Positions 1 to 9,399 of a stretch of DNA of 18,608 bases are shown piece by piece. The notes beneath the pieces are model-generated. The model was not told where the DNA came from. It saw nothing but the letters and a program-made list of their open reading frames with translations, and searched no databases. Position 1 is the stretch's first letter. Every line of letters starts with the position of its first letter. Location of the stretch: the NCBI RefSeq assembly GCF_000988165.1, contig NW_020169369.1:1-18608 (forward strand). The letters run 5' to 3'. This DNA comes from Vairimorpha ceranae. Lineage: Eukaryota > Microsporidia > Nosematidae. The translations under genes and the position numbers were made by a program.

Positions 1-54
1 GAGAATCCAGCAGATGAAAAGCCAAATGAGAATCCAGCAGATGAAAAGCCAAAT
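1..54 (+). repeat. 27-bp coding tandem repeat, two perfect copies
   Basis: Positions 1-27 and 28-54 are identical, and a third copy starts at 55 but diverges after about nine bases. The unit is a multiple of three and encodes ENPADEKPN, so copy number can change without a frameshift. More copies may lie to the left of the window. Confidence 0.9.
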
Positions 55-186
55 GAGAATCCCAATGAGGACCCATCTAATGATCATAATAGCTCTGATG
101 AAGAAGGTCATACAGCTATGGTTCTTTGTTTGAAAAATGGAGTAAAGAGAAGTTTAACTGATTGGTGGCAGCCATCTGCTTTGTAA
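1..186 (+). CDS. 3' end of a repeat-containing protein gene (partial)
   Basis: An open frame enters from the left edge and runs 61 codons to TAA at 184-186. It begins with two perfect copies of the nine-residue unit ENPADEKPN, then a degenerate third unit, an acidic Ser/Asp/Glu stretch (about residues 24-36) and a unique tail ending DWWQPSAL. An AATAAA signal overlaps the stop codon (186-191), as is common in compact microsporidian genes. GC content is clearly higher than in the surrounding AT-rich DNA (11 of 27 bases in one repeat unit), which supports real coding. Short acidic, proline-containing repeats of this kind occur in secreted or surface proteins of parasites, but I do not recognise a family and propose no function. 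The start and any signal peptide lie outside the window. Confidence 0.75.
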   Translation, partial: ENPADEKPNENPADEKPNENPNEDPSNDHNSSDEEGHTAMVLCLKNGVKRSLTDWWQPSAL

Positions 187-1450
187 ATAAAATTGGTTTC
201 TAGTACATTTTTTTTTGAGTTTAACGACCTGGATATAACTTTATAAATTTTTTGACGACATTCTTTATAAAACCTTATGCTTTATAATATACTTTTCAGC
301 ACGCTTTTTAATTGATTAAAATAAATTTTTTGGTTTATGAATCGTTTACTAAAATGTACTAGTTTTGACAAAATTTTGTTAAATTATATGAATTTGACGA
401 GCCTTCTCAGAGGTACGTTTCTATGATGTTAATAAGAGACTTATTTTAAGTAGTAATAATAGTGGTAGTGGTAGTAGTATTCTGTTTATTATGCTTGTTA
501 ATCATTAATACATATATTCTTCATTAGCTTTGTATCCTAAGCGTGTGCTTCATTTTCTCCTATAAGCAAGGTCGTAAAAGTAGACTGATATAAAAGCGCA
601 AAATTAATATTTTGTTTTTACAACGGAGTTTTTGGTGGTCTGGTTGTTTTTCTTCTTTTGCTTTTTTTCATTTTTTAACAATAAACTTTTTATTTTTATT
701 TATTTTAAATATAAATTTATAGGTTTTATCAAAAATTATGCTTTTTGAAAGAATTTTTTTATTTAAATATTTAAAATGCTGCAAATAATCCCTCTTATTA
801 GCATAAAATACTATGAAATTTTTATTGTACAACTTATTTTAAAAAATTTAAACAGTGTTTTAATTTAAAATATTTTTTAATAAAAACTTTTAATATCTAC
901 AAAATTTAGCCGAGCTTAAAATTATAGTGAAAAAGATATATAAAGCATATTTCTTTTATAAATATAAAAAAAATTATGTTTGTTTTTAATATTATACATT
1001 GTTTACAACAAATATTAAAGTATTACAACCAAAAAAATTAATATACCCTTGCCTTTTTTACAGTATTGTAGTTATCAGGTGTGGTGCCTAAACTTTAGAT
1101 GTTCTTCTATGTAAAAACAAATAAATAATCTTCTTTTATTTAATTTAAATAATTATTATCTTTATAAGGCATCATTATATCTTTAAAAATGCTTTTCGTA
1201 TTCATTTTAATGTAATAAATTTTTTCTTGTTCATTCCTTTGTTTCTTGTATTCCTTCTTTTTTTATTAAATTATAAAAAAAATTATTAAAATTTTTGGAA
1301 GAAAATATTATAAATGTTAAAAATTCCAAAAATACTAAATATTTTCTAAAATGTCATTGTTTCCAATAATAACCCTAGTTAAATTAATATATGGTCAATA
1401 TTTGGACCAATATACAACAAAATCTACCGACATTTTATGCATACCTAACC
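187..1450. other. Intergenic AT-rich stretch, no gene seen
   Basis: I see no convincing coding frame on either strand. The only local structure is a short imperfect trinucleotide tract of AGT/GGT type at about 450-479. An imperfect palindrome of GGTC...GACC type lies near 1394-1409, just outside the piggyBac left end. Confidence 0.5.
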
Positions 1451-1477
1451 CTACCATGAGCGGTCAAATGACCGTTT
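1451..1477 (+). repeat. piggyBac left terminal inverted repeat
   Basis: This 27-bp sequence starts CTACCATGAGCGG and contains the near-palindrome GGTCAAATGACC. Its reverse complement matches 4153-4179 except at two positions (A/C at position 9, A/T at position 21). Confidence 0.85.
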
Positions 1478-1580
1478 CAAAAAAACGTAAGTATCTTAGT
1501 AAAAGTAGATAGTAAAAAAAATATTTTTCTGATGATACAATAAAAAGTCGCTCACCGCCTTTCGATGTTATAAATTGTCA

Positions 1581-1600
1581 TGATGCGGTCAGCTCATGAC
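1581..1600 (+). repeat. Probable left subterminal repeat, weak hairpin
   Basis: TGATGCGGTCAGCTCATGAC resembles the terminal core GCGGTCA..TGAC. Together with 1577-1583 (GTCATGA) and 1594-1600 (TCATGAC) it forms a perfect 7-bp stem. It lies about 130 bases inside the left end, mirroring the right subterminal copy. Confidence 0.45.
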
Positions 1601-1873
1601 TATCGCCAAATGTTGGTTCAATAAATTCTTTTGTTTTAAAACAATTAATTAATAGAAATTAACTTTTAACTTCTCTTTTATCTCTTCTAATATGGCTTCT
1701 GTAATCTATTTTTAATATATCTTCCGTTTGTTTGTTTTAATTTACCCTAAAATTAAAAAAATTTTATCTAAACTTATACTTGGACTCGGGAAGAAACCTA
1801 AATACAGAGATTATCCAAATAAAACCTTTTATCCAAGCAACTCTTTAAAACCCGACATAAATTTTATTCATTT

Positions 1874-3536
1874 TTATACATTTGCACCACATTTTTTACA
1901 AATTACAACAATTTGAGTTGCACATTTTTCACATGCGTATTTTTTACATTTTATACAAGTTTTATTTGTTTTATTGACTTTACAATACCTTATTTGACAA
2001 GATCCTTGTTCAGAAGAAGAATATTTGTATCATTTATTGTTTTCATGAGCATTCTTTAACTATCTGGTTCTCTTTCTTATATTTGGTCTAAGTTTTCTGC
2101 CAATTAAAATAAAAACTTTTTCCTTAATATTTTTCTTCCGTCGTTTCTTTATATAAAATCCAAGCATTTATGGCGGCTAAATCTTAGATATTGAAAAATA
2201 CCTGTAAAGGCTATCTCTGACATTTGGATTTTACACTACATTTTCTGTTATTTGATCGGTTATATCTACACAGAATTTTGTGCTATTGTAAAATCTAATT
2301 GTTTCTGGTGTACGGGTGTGATTTTTTTTGATTTGAACGGACGAATGTATTAACTAAATATCAATACTTTTTTATTGGGTTTAGATTTATAAATTGTAAG
2401 AATAAAATCTTTTGATTTGTATAATATTGTTAAAAATTGTGTCATACCATCCTTTACTTGTCTCGCTAAATTTGATAGCTCTCTTTTATTCCTCCGGATA
2501 GTTCCAACAAGCGTAGTTCTTTTTGCTAGAAGTCTACTCGCTAGTGACGCGCTTGTAAAAAAATTGTCAACTATTATACTTCTCCCATGGCCCGTATATG
2601 GCTCTGCTGATTTAAAAGCTATAAACTCTCCAAGCGGGATTGATAATTCTCTCTCTTCATATTTTCTCAAATATGGAAGCCCATTTACTATAAATTTACT
2701 ACCTACATCAGAAACTAACCAGAATTTTATGCCAAATTTGTTCGGCATGTATTGAGTAAATCTACGGCGTGCTTTTGTAGGAAATAATTGTTCATCTATA
2801 GCAAGATATACTACCGGTTTATAAAAGTTTTGAATCTTTCAATAAATTTATACCAAACTTCAGAAATTAATGCGAACTTATCGTTTTGTAAGGGTTAGCT
2901 TAGTTGATTTCTGTTGTCAAATCGGATAAATCTCATAATTTCTGCGCAGTTATTTCGACTCATAGTTGTCGAGAAAAATATGGGTCCCATTTCGTGTTCC
3001 ATAAATATGATAAATTAATATTTTTAGCCTCATATGCGCTGCGTGTATATAAAAGTCCAATAAATGCATGTAATTTTGCAATAGATAAATCTATTTCGTT
3101 TTAAACACCCAAAATGTTTTTGATTCCGTATATTCTCTTACATGTTCAATAATCAATGAAAATGCAGATTTAACTTTGCCTTTCATGATATTTCATTTAT
3201 GCGTATCCTGCCAGCTCTGATATTTTCTTAAAATATTATAAATCGATGTTTTTCTACCGTTAAACCCCTCTTTTATTTTTTGCCAAACAGTTCCGCTAAA
3301 GCAGTTTCAATCCTTTCCTCGTTTTCACCTACCGAGCTAACTATAAATCTCTTTCTTTTTTGTTCCCTTCGTATATTCAAAATATTCTCTTCATCTGTAT
3401 CTCTGTCAAATAAATCACAGCGATTTTCTTTAATATCATAATCAATATTGTATACTTCTTGATAATCTTCCGAACAATTCTCGTCGATATTATTTATTTT
3501 GTCTAACAAATTAATATTCCTCGAATGCCTTGACAT
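1874..3536 (-). pseudogene. piggyBac transposase, broken
   Basis: This is a DDE transposase of the piggyBac family, which cuts and pastes at TTAA sites. It reads from ATG at 3536 down to a stop at 1874. An acidic N-terminal piece is open over 3536-3273. A middle part with many stops follows. The catalytic core is open over 2748-2350. All three family aspartates are recognisable, but in different frames: LAIDEQ (about 2805-2779), IIVDNFFTS (Asp codon at 2568-2566) and VDITDQ (2269-2252). The C-terminal cysteine-rich finger is still visible at 1957-1919 as CIKCKKYACEKCA, followed by ICKKC. About 550 codons of span fits the family length. Frameshifts and stop codons make it inactive. The 413-bp to 620-bp margins to the terminal repeats complete a standard element layout. 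Confidence 0.85.
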
Positions 3537-3976
3537 TTTCTGGATGACTATACAAATGATAAAATAAAAACTAAACTATAAAAATATAAATCAAACTGGG
3601 CAAAAACATTGAGACCAGAAATTAAAAACAATTGTAAACCATACCGAAAAATGTTGTTGGCTCTGATAATTTTGTCGAAATTATCACTTATACCATGTAA
3701 AAATTTTTCTAATAATATAATTATAATTTTTGTTATAAACTTAAATTTTGATACTCTCTGTCGTATCGCAAACCCGTACTATCGTACAAAAAACGCTATG
3801 TCTTTTATTCCAATAATAGTGAAAACGCCATGTATTTATACTAATAATACATTTGTCTACAATGTAGATACATTGATTAGATTATAGATTGTTTACAATT
3901 ACATTTTAGACTCATGGAACAATTTCAAGAATGCAATTGTTAAAGAATATAGTCGTAACTGACATAACTTTTTCAA

Positions 3977-4001
3977 GCGGTCAAATGACCGTACGAGGTA
4001 G
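3977..4001. repeat. Subterminal copy of the piggyBac end motif
   Basis: It contains GCGGTCAAATGACCG followed by an inverted CTAC (GGTAG). It shares its core with both terminal repeats and lies about 180 bases inside the right end. Internal inverted repeats are known to be part of the transposase binding region in piggyBac elements. Confidence 0.6.
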
Positions 4002-4152
4002 ACTAGACACAATATAATTTTTTCTTGGAAAAAATACAATAAAGAAAATCGTTAATATTAAAAAATAGGTTGTATGTATATTTTAATAAAAGTCAATAAG
4101 CTACATGATGATACAGTAAGGTTGTATGCTAGAAATTTTAAAAAAAATTAAA

Positions 4153-4179
4153 AAACGGACATTTGACCGCGCATGGTAG
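4153..4179 (-). repeat. piggyBac right terminal inverted repeat
   Basis: Read on the minus strand, this sequence starts CTACCATGCGCGG and matches the left end at 25 of 27 positions. It lies about 620 bases upstream of the transposase ATG. Confidence 0.85.
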
Positions 4180-5041
4180 ATTTGGTGTAAGCGTTGTTAC
4201 TTCTTTATCATTAATGATTCCTTTTTTTTTACAAATTTTTTGCTTTTTCCTCTTTTAATCTATACGTATTTACTTTTTAAATTTTTCTTTATCATCCTTA
4301 TCTTTATACCAACAATAATTGTTGTCATGTGTCGTGCTTTTGCATCGTTTATACCATTTTTTTTATTTGTTAAATATCTCTTTGTTTTAAGACATCCTTT
4401 TATTTGAATAATTGTCGTTTATTTAATGGAATAGTTTTGGTTCTTTGTTGTATGATCAATTTTTTCATACGAATCTTTTTCTAAATCGATTATTAGTAAT
4501 CAAGTGAACTTTACATCTTTTAATTGTAGATCCTTTATTTTCTTTTCGTATGAAAACATAGGTTATCGAAGAATTGCTATTTTATTGTTCTATAATATTC
4601 CTCTTCTGTTAAGTTTTTAATGGTAGAATATTTATCTAGATTCATTTTAATTTCATTGTAAAATTCGACGATACTACTTTCATAGTTTTTTTGTCTTATA
4701 AATTTAAAGTTGTGAACAAATGCCGTAGAATCCATCTTATAACATATTTTTTGCTTAAATTTTTTAAAAATTTCAGTAATGTTTTTCTTTTTCCACATAT
4801 CTCTTAATGTTGGTTCTAATATGCAGTCTGTAAAATAAAAATTCATATTTTTTTGGAGTATTTTTATATTTTTTGACTTAAAATTAATATAATATTTATG
4901 ACACAATCTACACAACAATGCAAATTACAGAAAGTTTTTATTTTGTGTTTTGTTATTTTGTGACTTTTAAGCATTTTTCGGGTAAAGTGTAAAATAAAAA
5001 AAACATATTTTTAAGAGACAACAAAAAAATCTTTAACTATC

Positions 5042-6212
5042 CCCTCCAACAATGTTTTATTATGTTAATCTCCAATCCCTACATATGGCTGTGTCTGAAT
5101 TCTTAAAAGATAAATAGTTGGCTTCTTGAAATCAAATTACTCACAGGCCCATTTCAAATAAATTAAAGCACAGCGTCCAGGATACTGTCTAAATATCGTA
5201 GTATTGGTAATATGGATAATAAAAACGGGCAAAAAACATTGAAAATCTATAATATTTTTGAAGTTGAGCAATTAAGAAAATTAATAAAAGCAATCTAAAA
5301 CTATCTTTGAGAAAGGTAGATACTAAGTTTAAGAAGAGTACTGGTAAGGACATATTGCATATGTGAGTAAAGAATATTTTAAATGAAGCTAATATTAGGG
5401 CATTTTCGGCCATTAAAAAACCTTTCTTGTCAAAAAAAACATTTTGACTAGAATCAAAAGAACAGCAGATTTTCTTTGTCTCTTAAATAATGCAATAAAA
5501 AGCATTATATTTTCGGATGAGAGCAAATTTAATCCGTTTAACTTTGATTGTAAGGTTTCTTTCTGGAGAAAACAAGAAACCAGTCTTCAGTTGAAGCATT
5601 TAACACCAACAATTAAACTTGGAGGGGGTATGCATCGTATGAGGATGTTTCTCATATTATGGAGTAGGGAGATTGGTATCCATTAATGAAATCATGAATT
5701 TTGCTGCATATGTTGACATTCGTGCAAATAACCCGACTGCCTTTGTAAATAAAATAGGCCTTTGGAAGTTTATTTTCCAACAGGATAACGATGATAAGCA
5801 TACTTCAAAGCTTTCGAAGGTTAATTTTGAGGAGAAAGACATAGAATTGTTGCTATTGCCTCCACAATCACCAGATTTAAATCCTATCGAGACTCTATGG
5901 GCCCTAATTAGAGGGAGTTAACTGATTTTATTTTTGATACAAAGGCCGAGTTTAAGGTAAAAATTGAACAGATTTGGTACTCAATACCTATAGAATTATG
6001 TCAAAAATTGGCAATGAGTTTTAAAAAGCGATCAAGAATAGTTTATGAAGTTAAAGGTGAGCATATTAGAACTTAAATAAAATATGCATTTTTTATTTTA
6101 ATTTTTTAAAAAAATTGAAAAAAACAGCTATTATAACAACAAAAATTTAAAAAAAGCTGTTTAATGTATATAAAATGCAAAAATAAACAAGATTATTGTT
6201 TTTGTTGGGGAG
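5042..6212 (+). mobile_element. Tc1-type (DD34E) DNA transposon, decayed
   Basis: The transposase relic at 5085-6076 is flanked by a short, imperfect inverted repeat. CCCTCCAACAA (5042-5052) corresponds to the reverse complement CTCCCCAACAA of 6202-6212, with 9 of 11 positions matching. A TA dinucleotide follows the right end directly (6213-6214), and another TA lies at 5038-5039 near the left end, as expected for TA-targeting elements. The total length of about 1.2 kb is typical for Tc1. The exact ends are uncertain. The element lies inside a gag relic of opposite orientation, so it is younger than that relic. Confidence 0.55.
5085..6076 (+). pseudogene. Tc1-like transposase, frameshifted
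   Basis: This is a Tc1/mariner transposase relic. From ATG at 5085 to TAA at 6074-6076 it spans about 330 codons, the usual Tc1 length. The N-terminal helix-turn-helix part (5085-5440) has several in-frame stops but still shows phrases such as SEFL and NEAN...KKPFLSKK. The catalytic triad is complete. The first Asp is in IIFSDESKF (codon 5516-5518), the second in FQQDN (5784-5786), and the Glu in SPDLNPIE (5889-5891). The last two are separated by 34 residues, the DD34E signature. The first Asp and the QQDN/NPIE part lie in different frames. The C-terminal part (about 5940-6076, with the phrase PIELCQKLAMSFKKR) is back in the first frame. At least two frameshifts make it inactive. Confidence 0.85.
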
Positions 6213-6598
6213 TACACGCTGCAGAATTGCATCTTTTCCCTATGCATTTTTAATTTTAGAGAATGTAACTTCTAGTAATAAAATCTTTTGTTCTTCGAAA
6301 TTCCATTCCAAGCCTTTAGATATTTGCATAAATTCTTCAATTCATGTTTTTATATTGATATTCTTTAAATTTGTAATTTTTTTAACGTTTTTGATAGTGG
6401 CAGTTTTTAACCTGGAATCCTGATTTCAAATTTTAAATATTGTTTAATATTATAATTACTAACTATTTTATTATCTTCATTCTTTAAATTCAAATTGCCA
6501 GATAACACCAGAGTAAAGTTATCTTCTAAAAAGAATTCGATTATGCAAATGGATTTATTTATGCTTCTTTTTGATTCTAAATTTTTTTTATTATTCAT

Positions 6599-7459
6599 AT
6601 TTTAAATTTTAGATTGAAACTAGATGTTTTATTCTAAAACTCATTTATTGTTTGAAAGTTATTAGTTCAAAGATTTACTAATAACTTGATTTTTATATCA
6701 TGATCATTGTACATGATAGTTAAAGACATTTCTAAATAATAATTTTTTTTCGAATCTTAATGAAATTTTAGATTTAGTTTTATAGGTTTAAAATTAAATA
6801 TTTTTCATTTAAAATTGTATTCTGCTTAAAAATATATTTTCATAAGTTTTTCTTTGCTAATATTTTGCTCTAAAAAAACATAGACAGTCTGATATATTTT
6901 TAGTTTTATGACCGTTAAATTTTAGCACTAATTACAACTATCATTTTATGTTACCTATCTTTTTTTATTTTTTAAAAAAAAAGAAATCCATACATTTATT
7001 TTTGTAAAAAAGCATTTCGTTGATATTTAAATATTAGTAAATTAATATACAAACTTTAAAACATAAATTTCTAGTAAAAAACTGATTTTTTATAAGGTAT
7101 AAAAAAATTGAATGAAAATACATAATAAACAAAATGTGTTTTTCCAAGTTGTAGATGTCATGTCCCAATTTATAACAAGAAATTTTAATAATAATTTTTG
7201 TTTATTTTTCCTTTAAAGTTCAATATTTTTAATTTAAAAAGTATTTAATTTATGAAAACTTTTAAATGTATCAAAAATGCACTAAATACAATAAAATAAC
7301 TTTATTTAAAACCAAATTATTTAATAAGAGCTTAATAGCTCATTTTTAAACATGGGAACATCCTCAAGGACAATCCAGTAGATATTCTATAGAAACTAGG
7401 TTGAAATATATTTTTAATTTATTATTGATTAAACTATCTTTTTTAATAAGCCCCATAAA
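6599..7459. other. Intergenic, AT-rich, no gene seen
   Basis: No convincing frame on either strand. The 5' LTR of the gag relic would be expected here (upstream on the minus strand), but I could not recognise one. The last 20 bases carry the start signal of the following gene. Confidence 0.45.
7451..7454 (+). promoter_or_regulatory. CCCC start-proximal motif
   Basis: CCCC lies five bases before the ATG at 7460 in an otherwise A/T-only context. Microsporidian genes commonly have a CCC- or GGG-type motif immediately upstream of the start codon, tied to transcription initiation. Confidence 0.6.
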
Positions 7460-8731
7460 ATGAAATACATATGTTTATTATGGTTTTTTAAAAAAGTACT
7501 ATCATCAAATATTAATACATATGAAGGCCTATGTATTCTTAATAATTCTATATTGAAGGATAAAGATAATGATGACAAAATTCAAAAAGATTGTAATAAA
7601 AAAATGAGAATTGAAAAGGAATGTGATGCGACTGTTGACTCAGATGAAAGCTTCATAGATGTGGGAAGTGAAGAGTATGAAATGAAATATTTACAAAACG
7701 TTTATACTACCGATGAAAAATTTAAACAAGACGCTTGTATAGACGATACCACTACTACAAGTCTGCGAAGTTTTAATAATGATCCGAAAGACATTCGCGA
7801 GAAAGAATTAACAAAATCTAGTTTTCCAGAACCATTAGATTTAAGCTGTAAATATAAAAATAGTCTTGTTTGTCAACGCTCAGATGCCCTACAACTAGAT
7901 AATACAGTTGTATATAATTCTACGAATGCAGATACTTTAGATAAAAATGTAGATTTAAATCTTCTTGAAGCTTTAAAAAATAATAATAGTAACGTCGTAA
8001 GTTTATACACTACTATTGCCAATACAAGTACAGACGATGTCTTTAGAAATTACATTTTACAACCTTGTCCCATTTGTGCATATTTATCTTTTGTAAGATC
8101 TCGTAATACAACTTTGGACGATGAGCAAGAACTTGAAAACCTATTAAGAAAGCTTGAAAAAAGGTTTAGCGATTTGATGAAAGCAGAAGAAAAACCCGAA
8201 TTTAGTAATAAGTACATTATAGATGTTTATAAGATTTTAAATTATGATAAGCTGAATTTTATAAAGAATAGAAATGATTTTCGACGAAGATTTTATCAAA
8301 TACAAAGAGATATTATTTTATGTATCCCAAATATTTTGGAACAACTTAGGCATCAACAAATATCAGAGAATAGTTGTATTTTGATTGAAAAAGTTCTTAA
8401 CTTTATTAAATTGGTTTTTGTCTTTGTTAATGATTGCAAATTTTGTGGAATCAAAGAGTTAATTGAGCAGCCTTACTTTGATAATAGGTTTAAATATCAA
8501 GAATATAAATTTTTAACTTTATTCTCGGATTCAATTTTTTCTGAAATGATTACTTTAGTAGAAAGAATACGTTATAGAAGCCAGAGTCTCGATCCTAAAA
8601 AAGAAAATTTATTTTATAAATATTTTAAATGTTTAAGATACCGTATTAAATACATAGTAGGAAACTTAGGATATTATACTTATAATGCAAATAAGATTAA
8701 CAATTTTTTTATGAAATTTAGGACAAATTAA
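7460..8731 (+). CDS. Orphan protein, probably secreted, 423 residues
   Basis: This is an intact, intron-free frame from ATG 7460 to TAA 8729-8731, with the CCCC motif just upstream fixing the start. The first 16 or so residues (MKYICLLWFFKKVLSS) look like a signal peptide with two internal lysines. Residues of about 25-125 are rich in Asp, Glu and Lys and look disordered. The half after about residue 195 is rich in Leu, Ile, Phe and Tyr and looks folded and helical. It contains two CxxC pairs, CPIC at 203-206 and CKFC at 326-329, which could bind a metal ion or form disulphides. The C-terminus is basic and aromatic. I recognise no family and assign no function. An intact 1.27-kb frame between decayed transposons implies selection or recent origin. 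Export from the parasite is an inference from the signal-like N-terminus only. Confidence 0.85.
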   Translation: MKYICLLWFFKKVLSSNINTYEGLCILNNSILKDKDNDDKIQKDCNKKMRIEKECDATVDSDESFIDVGSEEYEMKYLQNVYTTDEKFKQDACIDDTTTTSLRSFNNDPKDIREKELTKSSFPEPLDLSCKYKNSLVCQRSDALQLDNTVVYNSTNADTLDKNVDLNLLEALKNNNSNVVSLYTTIANTSTDDVFRNYILQPCPICAYLSFVRSRNTTLDDEQELENLLRKLEKRFSDLMKAEEKPEFSNKYIIDVYKILNYDKLNFIKNRNDFRRRFYQIQRDIILCIPNILEQLRHQQISENSCILIEKVLNFIKLVFVFVNDCKFCGIKELIEQPYFDNRFKYQEYKFLTLFSDSIFSEMITLVERIRYRSQSLDPKKENLFYKYFKCLRYRIKYIVGNLGYYTYNANKINNFFMKFRTN

Positions 8732-9126
8732 ACTTTTTAATTTAACACTCTTTTTTGGATATTAACGCAGGGGAATGATACTTCAAAATATCTGATTTTA
8801 AAAAAATTATCATCATCAATCATTATCATCAATGTATATAAAAAGTTTAAATCTGAATATTTATTAATTTTTTAACCCTTCTTTTTTAAAATTTGTAAAA
8901 TATTTTTTTTGTAAGCGGTAACATTATGGTAAAGTTTTATTTATTTGTATCCTTTTTGTCATGTTTATAATCATACTTTTAAGAATATAGACACAGTAAA
9001 AGTTAATTTATAGTAAATATTAAATTTATTACAAAAAGAGTTATTAAAATGACAAACTATACATTTGAAAAAAAATTACATAAACTAATATAATTTCGAA
9101 ATCCCGTTTTTAACAAGGTAGCGTAA
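8732..9126. other. Intergenic, no gene seen
   Basis: Contains a short TCA-rich tract near 8810-8835. A 14-codon ATG frame at about 8925 has a hydrophobic sequence but stops at once, and is not called as a gene. Confidence 0.45.
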
Positions 9127-9378
9127 ACTAGTTATGTAAATAATTTCTTTCAAATATGCGATCAGAAAATAGCTAAAATACAAGTTATTACTAAACATGT
9201 TTCGATATATGAGGAAGGAGATTTTGATACAATCCATTTGAGATGTCTTAATGCAAATTGTACTGTGAGTGCTACATCTCCAAATAATAAATTAGTTAAA
9301 ATACTTATCTTTTTACAAAAAAATTTTTTTACCCCCAGAAAAATAAAAGCAAAAAACTTTTTTAAATATTCAATTTAA
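9127..9378 (+). pseudogene. Zinc-finger-like scrap, possibly FLYWCH/MULE N-terminus
   Basis: This stop-bounded frame of 83 codons has no ATG and ends with TAA at 9376-9378. It contains EEGDFDTIHLRCLNANC, in which the two cysteines are separated by four residues, as in the FLYWCH-type finger of the MULE frame at 17822 (RCNKEGC). The His-x-His half of such a finger is not seen. The downstream part is lysine- and phenylalanine-rich and may not be coding. It may be the broken N-terminus of a MULE transposase. It is not simply the missing start of the neighbouring MULE relic, which is on the other strand. Confidence 0.35.
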
Positions 9379-9399
9379 TAGCCTTTTTAAGTCCATAAA

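Larger units (their letters stand above)
1451..4179 (-). mobile_element. Decayed piggyBac-type DNA transposon
   Basis: The element is bounded by inverted repeats at 1451-1477 and 4153-4179, which match at 25 of 27 positions. It contains a minus-strand piggyBac transposase relic. The length, about 2.7 kb, is usual for piggyBac elements. The core GCGGTCAAATGACC occurs again inside the right end (3977-3990). A related sequence lies inside the left end (1581-1600), giving the subterminal repeats expected of this superfamily. I do not see the TTAA target duplication at either boundary, so either the flanks have decayed or the true ends lie a few bases further out. The transposase is broken, so the copy is non-autonomous. 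Confidence 0.8.
4270..6598 (-). pseudogene. Ty3/Gypsy-like gag relic, split by a Tc1 element
   Basis: Gag forms the capsid and nucleocapsid of LTR retrotransposon particles. It reads on the minus strand. The first part (6598 to about 6214) starts at an ATG and carries a capsid-like stretch IEEFMQISKGLEWNFEEQ (centred on 6312-6289), with a frameshift near 6410 and two stops. The second part is an open frame at 4918-4577. It has a pattern typical of retrotransposon gag (FKKFKQK, then a segment with ESSIVEFYNEI, then LTEEEYYRTI). The third part, in shifted frames, ends in a knuckle-like CKSTTHDNNYCW (4344-4309) and a lysine-rich tail, with stop at 4272-4270. Between parts one and two sits a complete Tc1-type element in the opposite orientation. 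No protease, reverse transcriptase or LTR was found on either side. The family assignment rests on pattern, not on a search. Confidence 0.6.

Noticed and set aside
1728..1916. Plus-strand open frame of 62 codons.
   Set aside because: It starts at TTG and overlaps the C-terminal finger end and downstream part of the piggyBac element on the other strand.
2417..2755. Plus-strand open frame of 112 codons.
   Set aside because: It is antisense to the piggyBac catalytic core, which has recognisable motifs on the minus strand.
3609..3887. Plus-strand open frame of 92 codons between the piggyBac ATG and the right terminal repeat.
   Set aside because: It starts with a TTG, has no start motif and no recognisable sequence, and lies in the element's leader region.
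6196..6423. Plus-strand open frame of 75 codons.
   Set aside because: The minus strand carries the capsid-like gag phrase here, and the plus frame starts inside the Tc1 right end.
6692..6718. Inverted ATCATG/CATGAT near 6700.
   Set aside because: Six-base arms in very AT-rich DNA are expected by chance.
8925..8970. Short hydrophobic ATG frame resembling a signal peptide.
   Set aside because: It stops after 14 codons and no related frame continues behind it.
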